From positions 124,001-188,000 of the forward strand of contig JAWKMR010000004.1 of NCBI GenBank assembly GCA_041392125.1: a stretch of DNA of 64,000 nt, written 5' to 3'. Shown piece after piece: positions 17,370-23,517 of the stretch. The DNA comes from Halomarinibacterium sp041392125. Lineage in GTDB: Bacteria; Bacteroidota; Bacteroidia; Flavobacteriales; Flavobacteriaceae. The stretch's first letter is position 1. Each line of letters starts with the position of its first letter. The notes under the pieces are model-generated. The model searched no databases and was not told the DNA's origin. It saw only the letters and a list, made by a program, of their open reading frames with translations. The position numbers and the translations under genes were made by a program.

Positions 17370-17747
17370 ATGATTGAATTAGATTTTTTTCAGCCATCTG
17401 ATAAATACGGAGTTATAAAGGCTACTGTTCATAAAACGGGCAAGTTGGGCTTTAGTTCAGGAGCTGATAAGTTAATGGAACTTAATAGTAGAACATTTTT
17501 TTTAGTAGGAAATAATAAAAATGATTCTCAGGATGATTCACTTTACTTAGTACCAACTGAAGATGATTCAGATAATTCTTTCAAATTATCTAAAGCTGGT
17601 GATTATTATTATATAAATATAAAGTCAGTTTTAAGGCAATTGAAAATAAACTATAAACATGAAAGCATTATATATGACATAGAAGAAATAGAAAATGAAA
17701 ATGATGATAATGTATATTATAAACTTTTAAGAAGAGATAGAAAATAA
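17370..17747 (+). CDS. Small acidic hypothetical protein
   Basis: I cannot name this 125-aa protein. It is soluble, with an N-terminal beta-rich half containing KATVHKTGKLGFSSGADKL and an acidic, Asn- and Asp-rich second half with DYYYINIKSVL. No signal or membrane segment is visible. The gene is strikingly AT-rich compared with the kynurenine genes on either side. It stands after a 109-bp AT-rich gap and is followed by a hairpin. It and the 55-aa gene downstream look like an insert into the cluster. Confidence 0.65.
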   Translation: MIELDFFQPSDKYGVIKATVHKTGKLGFSSGADKLMELNSRTFFLVGNNKNDSQDDSLYLVPTEDDSDNSFKLSKAGDYYYINIKSVLRQLKINYKHESIIYDIEEIENENDDNVYYKLLRRDRK

Positions 17748-17751
17748 AAAA

Positions 17752-17783
17752 GGTCAAGATTTCATAAGAAAATTGTCTTGACC
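17752..17783 (+). terminator. Hairpin after the 125-aa gene, possible terminator
   Basis: GGTCAAGA (17752-17759) pairs with TCTTGACC (17776-17783) around a 16-base AT-rich loop. It starts 5 bp after the stop codon. The following T-run is interrupted, so termination may be weak. Confidence 0.5.
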
Positions 17784-17914
17784 CTTAGATTTTAAAAAAT
17801 CTTTATTGTTGTTAATCAAAGATAAAAATTAAGTCTGAGTTATGCAATTTTCTTAACCGGAAAATCTTTCCTGATTCGGGTTCTAAAATTGGAAAGAGAC
17901 TTAATTTTTAACTC

Positions 17915-18082
17915 ATGAGAGCACCTATTGGTACTACAGCGAGAACTGGTCAAAGTTGTCCTGAAAGCGGAGTTTGGAGAGTTGTTGGAACACCAACTAC
18001 TACTGCACCAATCGCCAAAGGAAACAGAATGCCACCCTACGCAGGGAATGCAGTTACTTGGAAACTTACTGCTTATGCGTAA
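17915..18082 (+). CDS. 55-aa microprotein with SCPESGVW motif
   Basis: A short frame starting at ATG 17915 encodes 55 residues with no signal peptide. Notable residues are TGQSCPESGVW near the N-terminus, a GNRMPPY turn and a terminal VTWKLTAYA. The spacing of CPxSGxW, a Gly/Pro turn and a final W is like that of small SH3-like, YjzC-type or effector-associated domains. I offer this as a resemblance only. Base composition is higher in GC than its surroundings and codon use is protein-like. A strong terminator follows 8 bp later, which supports an expressed gene. Confidence 0.6.
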   Translation: MRAPIGTTARTGQSCPESGVWRVVGTPTTTAPIAKGNRMPPYAGNAVTWKLTAYA

Positions 18083-18090
18083 GATTAATT

Positions 18091-18123
18091 AAGAGGTGAT
18101 TAATAATCACCTCTTTTTTTTTT
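18091..18123 (+). terminator. Rho-independent terminator after the 55-aa gene
   Basis: AAGAGGTGAT and ATCACCTCTT form a 10-bp stem with loop TAATA and a long run of T. It would isolate the ACMSD gene from upstream transcription. Confidence 0.88.
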
Positions 18124-18152
18124 ATTAGTTTTATGTCAGATTTAAATTATTT

Positions 18153-19235
18153 ATGAAACGTAAACTTCGTATTAACGGCCATTCGCATCTGCTTCCTTAT
18201 CCAGAGGAAATTCCGCAGTTTATGAAAGACAAAGGTATTTTTTGGGTAGATAAAGACCGGAAGTTTATGCTTCAAAAAGACTGGAGCCGTCCGGTAACCG
18301 ATTCCAGTTTTTTTCTGAATGAGAAATTGGAATGGATGGAGCGTTTTAAAATAGACCATGCCGTGGTTTTAAATCTTTCGCAATTATATGGGAATGGTTT
18401 GCGTGTTGAAGAAATGAAACAGGCATTGCGTTTTCAAAACGATTTTAATGCAAAAATTCAGCATAACCATCCTACTAAATTTACCTGTGGTTTTGTAGTT
18501 CACCCCGGTTTTGTTCGAGGTGCACTTTGGGAAATTGAACGTTGTGTAGAGGAATTAGGATTGCAATTGCTTTGTTTGCCTACGCATTATATGGATACTA
18601 TTGGTACGTGGCGTTGCATTTTTGATGAAGAAAACGAGCCCATTTTTGAGCTGGCTTCCAAATATAATTTGGCAGTAGAAATTCACCCCTACGATGGTGA
18701 AAAATTTATAAAACTTGAAAATACAGCTTGGCGTTTCCACCTCATTTGGATGTTAGCGCAATGTGCCGATGCCTATCACTTTTTAACATTGAATGGGTAT
18801 GCTGATAAATACCCCAACATGCGAACTTGTTTTGCGCACGGCGGGCAATTGGCACAGATAAACTTGGGAAGACGTATTCAAGGATTTGATGGTCGCCCCG
18901 ATTTGTTTAAAGGAAAAGTACACCCAAGAAAAAGTGTGGGTCATAAAAATATTTTCTTCGATACCTTAGTGCACGATACAGGTTCGCTTCAATTATTAGT
19001 GAAAAATCAAGGAAGTAAACAAGTGCTTATGGGACTTGACGATCCGTATCCGTTGGGTGAAATGGAAAGCGTTCCACAATCTTCATACCCCGGAAAGATA
19101 CTGGATTTAGCCCTTGAGAGAGGAATTGTAACCCAAGAAGAATGTGATGCCATGTGGCAAGATAATGTAGTACAATGGCTCTGTGGTGAAGATGAAGTAG
19201 CTAAGAAAAAGCTATTGGATAGAATTACGGGCTAA
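18153..19235 (+). CDS. 2-amino-3-carboxymuconate-6-semialdehyde decarboxylase (ACMSD)
   Basis: The zinc-dependent amidohydrolase-superfamily decarboxylase removes CO2 from the ring-opened product of 3-hydroxyanthranilate, steering flux away from quinolinate and NAD. The metal motif HxH is H10-S-H12 in NGHSHLLP. Further ligands are the His residues in EIHPYDG and CFAHGGQ and the Asp in GLDDPYP. The 360-aa length is slightly above the ~330 of characterised ACMSDs. It lies downstream of an AT-rich insert and terminator, so it likely has its own promoter. Its stop overlaps the O-methyltransferase start by one base. Confidence 0.92.
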   Translation: MKRKLRINGHSHLLPYPEEIPQFMKDKGIFWVDKDRKFMLQKDWSRPVTDSSFFLNEKLEWMERFKIDHAVVLNLSQLYGNGLRVEEMKQALRFQNDFNAKIQHNHPTKFTCGFVVHPGFVRGALWEIERCVEELGLQLLCLPTHYMDTIGTWRCIFDEENEPIFELASKYNLAVEIHPYDGEKFIKLENTAWRFHLIWMLAQCADAYHFLTLNGYADKYPNMRTCFAHGGQLAQINLGRRIQGFDGRPDLFKGKVHPRKSVGHKNIFFDTLVHDTGSLQLLVKNQGSKQVLMGLDDPYPLGEMESVPQSSYPGKILDLALERGIVTQEECDAMWQDNVVQWLCGEDEVAKKKLLDRITG

Positions 19236-19876
19236 TGGATTTCCTTCCGAAGAAAATAGACGAGTACGTTACCTCACATTCGCAAGCTGAACCAAAGTTG
19301 CTTCAAGAATTAAGTCGTGAGACCTGGCAGAAAATGATTGCACCCCGTATGTTAAGCGGGCATTTTCAAGGAAGGATTTTGAGTATACTGTCTAAACTTA
19401 TTCAGCCCAAAAATATATTAGAAATTGGCACTTATACCGGATATTCGGCTTTGTGTTTAGCAGAAGGAATGCAGCAAACCGGAACACTTCACACCATTGA
19501 TATTAATGAAGAATTATTCGATTTTCAGCGGAAGTATTTTGACAAGTCTAACTACGGAAGTCAAATAGTTCAGCATTTAGGAAATGCTTTGGAAATTATC
19601 CCAAAACTTACTGAAAATTTTGATTTAGTATTTATAGATGCAGATAAAAGTAATTACCCGAATTATCTTGAATTGATTCTCCCAAAAATGAATTCCGGAG
19701 GGGTCATAATAAGCGATAATGTACTTTGGAGTGGAAAAGTGGTCGAAAAAGTTGAAAAAGACGATATCGACACGCAAGCCTTATTGAAATACAATAAAAT
19801 GCTCCATGAAAACCCAAAACTTGAAACTGTTTTATTACCTATACGGGATGGACTCACAATTTCTAGAGTTATTTAA
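19235..19876 (+). CDS. SAM-dependent O-methyltransferase (class I, CCoAOMT-like)
   Basis: The 213-aa soluble protein has SAM-binding motif I EIGTYTGYSALCLAEG and an acidic residue in HTIDINEE. A metal-binding-type FIDADKSNYPNY and SDNVLWSG segment places it in the caffeoyl-CoA/catechol O-methyltransferase-like family. Bacterial members methylate small phenolic hydroxyls, but the true substrate is unknown. The start overlaps the ACMSD stop (TAATG), so it is translationally coupled to a kynurenine gene. That makes an o-aminophenol or hydroxyanthranilate-like substrate conceivable. It ends immediately next to the convergent response-regulator gene. Confidence 0.9.
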   Translation: MDFLPKKIDEYVTSHSQAEPKLLQELSRETWQKMIAPRMLSGHFQGRILSILSKLIQPKNILEIGTYTGYSALCLAEGMQQTGTLHTIDINEELFDFQRKYFDKSNYGSQIVQHLGNALEIIPKLTENFDLVFIDADKSNYPNYLELILPKMNSGGVIISDNVLWSGKVVEKVEKDDIDTQALLKYNKMLHENPKLETVLLPIRDGLTISRVI

Positions 19877-20515
19877 TTAAGGGGTAAATATCTTATTTTT
19901 AATAGCATAAATGACTAGCCCGGTTCGGTTTCGAAGGTTTAATTTTTCAAAGATATTGTCACGATAGCCTTCCACTGTTTTGGGGCTTAAAAACATTTCT
20001 TCTGCAATTTCTCGATACGTCATTTCGGTACAGGCAAGTTTAATAAATTCTATCTCTCGTTCTTTGAGTGCGATGGATTTATCTTCTTTATGAGATAGGG
20101 AATCTACTAAAACCTTGGTAACGGTATTGGTATGGTAAAAGCCTTTTTCCATTACCTCCATCAATGCTTTTTCCAATTCTGCTTTTTTTACATCTTTCAT
20201 CAAGTATCCCTTTGCTCCTGCACGAAGCATTTTAAGTATGGTTTTTTCATCTTCTTCAATAGAGAGGGCCAATACTTTAACATCGGGAAACTCATTATAC
20301 AGGTGTTGTGCTGTTTCTATTCCGTTGAGAATAGGCATATTAACATCCATTAAAACAATATTAGGGATGTTATTTGGGTCTTTGAATTTATCTAATAACT
20401 CTTGTCCATTTTTACAGGTATACAGCACAGAGAATTGTTCAAATCCTTCTACCAGTCCGCCAATGGCTTGAGACAATAAATTGTGATCATCGACCACTAC
20501 CACAGAGTACTTCAT
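19877..20515 (-). CDS. NarL/FixJ-type response regulator
   Basis: The 212-aa transcription factor has an N-terminal receiver (phospho-acceptor D57 in LMDVNMPILNG, acidic pair VDDHN, Lys in LMKDV). Its C-terminal LuxR-type helix-turn-helix contains ALKEREIEFIKLACTEMTYREIAEEM and SPKTVEGYRDNIF. It overlaps the upstream histidine kinase gene by 4 bp (ATGA), so the two are a translationally coupled pair. The target genes are unknown. Confidence 0.95.
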   Translation of the reverse strand: MKYSVVVVDDHNLLSQAIGGLVEGFEQFSVLYTCKNGQELLDKFKDPNNIPNIVLMDVNMPILNGIETAQHLYNEFPDVKVLALSIEEDEKTILKMLRAGAKGYLMKDVKKAELEKALMEVMEKGFYHTNTVTKVLVDSLSHKEDKSIALKEREIEFIKLACTEMTYREIAEEMFLSPKTVEGYRDNIFEKLNLRNRTGLVIYAIKNKIFTP

Positions 20516-21276
20516 GATTCCTTATTTTTAAACGTTAAAAAAAATTGAGTACCAACATTTTCTTGAGATGTTATCGCTACTTGTGCCCCAATTATCTTAG
20601 CCCGGTTTTTTATATTGGAAAGCCCAATTCCACCAAAATCATTAGAGGTGTCAAAACCTATTCCGTTATCCTCGGCTTGAATTTCCAAGTTATTTTCAGA
20701 ATAATTCAAAGTAACATTTAACTGTGTGGCCTTTGAGTGCTTTATAGTATTGGTAAAAAACTCTTGTAACATTCTAAAGATAATAATTTCTACTTTGGTG
20801 TTTAAAGGGAATGTTTCCTCGTTATGAGTAAGCGTTGTTTCAAGATATTTCATTCTATTAAAACGCGCCATCTCCATTTGTAAAGCTTCGGTAAGGGTAA
20901 GATTGGTAAAAGTATCGGGGTTAATCAATTTTGAAAGACTTCGTAATTCTTTTAAACACTTGGCAACCGTTTCAGAAGCTTCAGAAACATTTCCGCAGGT
21001 TTCATTCGCTTCATTTAATTGAATTTTAGCCAGTGTAAGTAATTGACCAATATTGTCGTGTAATTCCCAGCTAATATTACGAAGGGTCTCTTCTCTTATT
21101 TCGATTTGTGTTTCAATAAGCTCTTCTTTAAATTTACTCTCTGTTTCTTGCTGTAGGCTTAATAGTTTATTTTTTCTTTTCTGAAAAATAGCAAACAATA
21201 AAATAACTGTTAATGCTAATCCGAAAGCAATAATTGAAAAAACAATTAAAAACGATTGTACTCCTTCTTGGTCCAT
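20512..21276 (-). CDS. Sensor histidine kinase (HisKA_3 type)
   Basis: The kinase has one N-terminal membrane helix (FLIVFSIIAFGLALTVILLFAI), a coiled-coil linker, a HisKA_3 dimerisation/phospho-His motif ISWELHDNIGQLL and a C-terminal HATPase domain with AEDNGIGFD and FGGIGLSNIKNRA. The frame extends to 21297, but ATG 21276 (MDQEGVQ) places the helix normally, so I chose it. No extracellular sensor domain is present. The signal may come through the membrane protein encoded just upstream, whose gene overlaps this one by about 30 bp. Confidence 0.92.
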   Translation of the reverse strand: MDQEGVQSFLIVFSIIAFGLALTVILLFAIFQKRKNKLLSLQQETESKFKEELIETQIEIREETLRNISWELHDNIGQLLTLAKIQLNEANETCGNVSEASETVAKCLKELRSLSKLINPDTFTNLTLTEALQMEMARFNRMKYLETTLTHNEETFPLNTKVEIIIFRMLQEFFTNTIKHSKATQLNVTLNYSENNLEIQAEDNGIGFDTSNDFGGIGLSNIKNRAKIIGAQVAITSQENVGTQFFLTFKNKES

Positions 21277-21887
21277 AAAAATCCTATCATATAACAACCG
21301 TAAAGTATTACATTTAAGCTTAATAAAATAATCTGATAACTAAGTCCCATAATATTGGTGTACTGGGAAAGAAAAAAAAGCGGTATCATGCCTACATAAA
21401 ATAACAGTAAGGCCGTAGATATCCAGAAACTGAGCTTATACTTTACGATTAATACTTCATCGCTATTCAATAATTGATGAAAATGAAACAGTGTTAGTAC
21501 CAATAAAAATAGAGCTCCCGTGACAAAAGTATAGCTATGGTAAACATCCCAACTTTGAAAACAAAGACTTAAAAAAGCAACGATGCAAAATAAAATACTA
21601 AATACAATAACGGTTTTTTTAAAACCTTGTTTTTTTAAGATCGTATAATACCAGTAGAAATAAAAAAGCATACTGGTAATAGTGAAGGTATTATAAACCC
21701 CATAATTATTTACCAATATAATTTCACCTAATACCGCCCCTAAAATTTCAATAAAAAATGTGTACCATAAAAAATATAAAAAATACTTCTCGTTGGAGTT
21801 TTTATATTTCCTGAAGGCTACAATAGCAATTATGGCTGTCAATAATTCTAAGCCCAGCGGAATATATGAAAGAAACGTAAGGCTCAT
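21246..21887 (-). CDS. Polytopic membrane protein coupled to a two-component system
   Basis: The 213-aa hydrophobic protein has about six or seven predicted transmembrane helices and short, charged loops (FRKYKNSNEK, KKQGFKK). I recognise no enzymatic motif. It is the first membrane gene before the histidine kinase and overlaps its start. The kinase itself has only one helix and no sensor domain. A likely inference is that this protein is the sensory partner, similar in layout to 7TM sensor modules. It lies 6 bp after the lipoprotein gene on the same strand. Confidence 0.85.
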   Translation of the reverse strand: MSLTFLSYIPLGLELLTAIIAIVAFRKYKNSNEKYFLYFLWYTFFIEILGAVLGEIILVNNYGVYNTFTITSMLFYFYWYYTILKKQGFKKTVIVFSILFCIVAFLSLCFQSWDVYHSYTFVTGALFLLVLTLFHFHQLLNSDEVLIVKYKLSFWISTALLLFYVGMIPLFFLSQYTNIMGLSYQIILLSLNVILYGCYMIGFLWTKKEYNRF

Positions 21888-21893
21888 TTCATT

Positions 21894-22379
21894 TTAATAA
21901 TCTTTTGGTGGTTTTCCTCCCTGTGAATAATTTAAGGCATTGATACTATCTATATTTTCCTGTGTATCTTCCATCGGAAAAAATCCTCGTTTTAGTGTAT
22001 TGGTACTCTTGGCTGTTGGAGCAATAAAAACGGTACTGTAACCGGGATCGGGATAATTACCTTGTGCGGGGTAAGCTCCCAAATAAATACGAAGACCTAA
22101 ATCGGTTTTACCCATTCTGGCTGCTTCTTGCTCTACATAAGCGATGTATTTTTTTACAGAATCTAAAGGAAACCAAAACTCTCTGGTATCCTCATATCCT
22201 AATGTGTCATTTAAAATAGTTGCTCGAGTTTGTTTATAGGTTTCTTCTAGTCTATTGGCATCTTCTGCTGAAATAGTTTGAACCGGGGGTTTTACTACTA
22301 CATCTTCACAAGACGAAAAAAGAGTTAATGAAAAAAAAATCATGGCAACCATGAATCGGGGATTTGAAAAAAGCTTCAT
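21894..22379 (-). CDS. Hypothetical lipoprotein
   Basis: The 161-aa protein has a lipoprotein signal with lipobox LFSSC at about residues 20-24, so it should be membrane-anchored outside the cytosol. The mature part begins with VVVKPPVQTISAEDANRLEE, continues with a helical region, and ends with a Gly/Pro-rich SQGGKPPKDY tail. I do not recognise a family. It is the first gene of the unit that continues with the membrane protein, histidine kinase and response regulator, so it may be part of the sensing apparatus. No terminator separates them. Confidence 0.8.
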   Translation of the reverse strand: MKLFSNPRFMVAMIFFSLTLFSSCEDVVVKPPVQTISAEDANRLEETYKQTRATILNDTLGYEDTREFWFPLDSVKKYIAYVEQEAARMGKTDLGLRIYLGAYPAQGNYPDPGYSTVFIAPTAKSTNTLKRGFFPMEDTQENIDSINALNYSQGGKPPKDY

Positions 22380-22584
22380 TTTTAAAACAGTTTTTTAAGG
22401 TTTTCGTAAAGTTAGATATTATTTAGTTAAAAATGAGAGCCTCCTGAAATAACAAAATTACATATTGTATTTAAATAATTGATTTTCAGTTATTTAATAT
22501 TTGTTTTCGGTGTAAATTGGGGTAAAAAACCACAAAAAAAAGGGGATTTCCCTTAACCATCCAAGGAATTTTCCCTACTTCTAT

Positions 22585-23139
22585 TTAAACCCTTTTCAGG
22601 ATTCTATTTTGAAAAAAATACATTCCATACCCAATCAAAAATCCAATAAAAGCTCCAGCGAATATATCAGAAGGAAAATGCACTCCTACATAAATTCTAC
22701 TGAAAGAAAAAAGAATGGGCCATACGTAGAAGAAATAGACCTTCTTTGTGAAATTTCTTAAGCTAAACACCAAAAAAGAGGTAACTGCAAAACTAACTGC
22801 GGCATGCCCAGAAAAAAAACTAAAATCTACCGGAAATTGAAGAACTCTTATGGTTTCTGAAAATTCAGGAACATTATTGGGTCGCAATCGTTGTACCGAA
22901 GTTTTAGTGATATATTTTATACCAAAACTAATTACGAATGTAAAAATAGTGAGTAGTGTAACCCAGAAAGCTTCTTTTTTCTTATAAAACTTCCAAATAA
23001 GTAGTAAAAAAAATACATAAAGAAAGGTCCAACTTTCAATTTTTGTGACAAATAGCCAAAAAGTATCAAATGAATCTGAACCTAAGTTATTGAGGTAAAT
23101 AAAAAGTTCTCTATCCCACTTTTCAAGGGCTTCAATCAT
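22585..23139 (-). CDS. PAP2-family membrane phosphatase
   Basis: The 184-aa integral membrane protein has the three phosphatase motifs of the type 2 phosphatidic acid phosphatase family: KTSVQRLRP (KxxxxxxRP), FFSGHAAVS (PSGH-like) and RIYVGVHFPSDIFAG (RxxxxxHxxxD). Such enzymes dephosphorylate undecaprenyl pyrophosphate, phosphatidic acid or lipid A, and the substrate cannot be told from sequence. Around five helices surround the motifs. Its start codon directly follows the tatA stop (TAA then ATG), so the two genes are co-transcribed. Confidence 0.93.
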   Translation of the reverse strand: MIEALEKWDRELFIYLNNLGSDSFDTFWLFVTKIESWTFLYVFFLLLIWKFYKKKEAFWVTLLTIFTFVISFGIKYITKTSVQRLRPNNVPEFSETIRVLQFPVDFSFFSGHAAVSFAVTSFLVFSLRNFTKKVYFFYVWPILFSFSRIYVGVHFPSDIFAGAFIGFLIGYGMYFFQNRILKRV

Positions 23140-23433
23140 TTAAAAATTTCTTTTTATAGGCCCGGTAGCATCCTCTACATCTTCCTTTACTTTGTCTATT
23201 TCTTTGGTAATGTCCTTGGAAATATCTTTAAAATCAAGCCCTTGCTTTTCAGCACTTTTGGTAATTTCATTTTTTATGTCATCGGTCGCATTGCGAATTT
23301 GACGCATTCCTTTACCCAAACCTCGGGCTATTTCCGGTACTTTATCGGCGCCAAAAACCATGAGTACAATAAACAAGATAAAAGCTATTTCAGCACCACT
23401 AATGAATAAAATAAATAAAGGAAGTACTTGCAT
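23140..23433 (-). CDS. tatA: Twin-arginine translocase subunit TatA/TatE
   Basis: The small single-helix protein forms the variable pore of the Tat pathway, which exports folded proteins. An N-terminal hydrophobic helix precedes the FGADKVPEIARGLGKGMRQIRN amphipathic region, and a charged acidic tail follows. The frame extends to 23466, but ATG 23433 (MQVLPLFILF) gives the usual short N-terminus, so I chose it. The product is 97 aa. The Phe-Gly pair before the amphipathic helix is present. It is paired with the PAP2 gene. Confidence 0.92.
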   Translation of the reverse strand: MQVLPLFILFISGAEIAFILFIVLMVFGADKVPEIARGLGKGMRQIRNATDDIKNEITKSAEKQGLDFKDISKDITKEIDKVKEDVEDATGPIKRNF

Positions 23434-23466
23434 AGTACAAATATAATGAAGTTGGGATTGATACAT

Positions 23467-23498
23467 TAAAAAAGCCCCGATAAACTATCGAGGCTTTT
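23467..23498 (-). terminator. Terminator of the M1 peptidase gene
   Basis: Read on the minus strand, AAAAGCCTCGATA pairs with TATCGGGGCTTTT, with one mismatch and a 3-base loop, and ends in a run of T. It lies 20 bp after the peptidase stop codon and just before tatA. Confidence 0.82.
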
Positions 23499-23517
23499 AC
23501 ACTATTTTGAAAAATAA

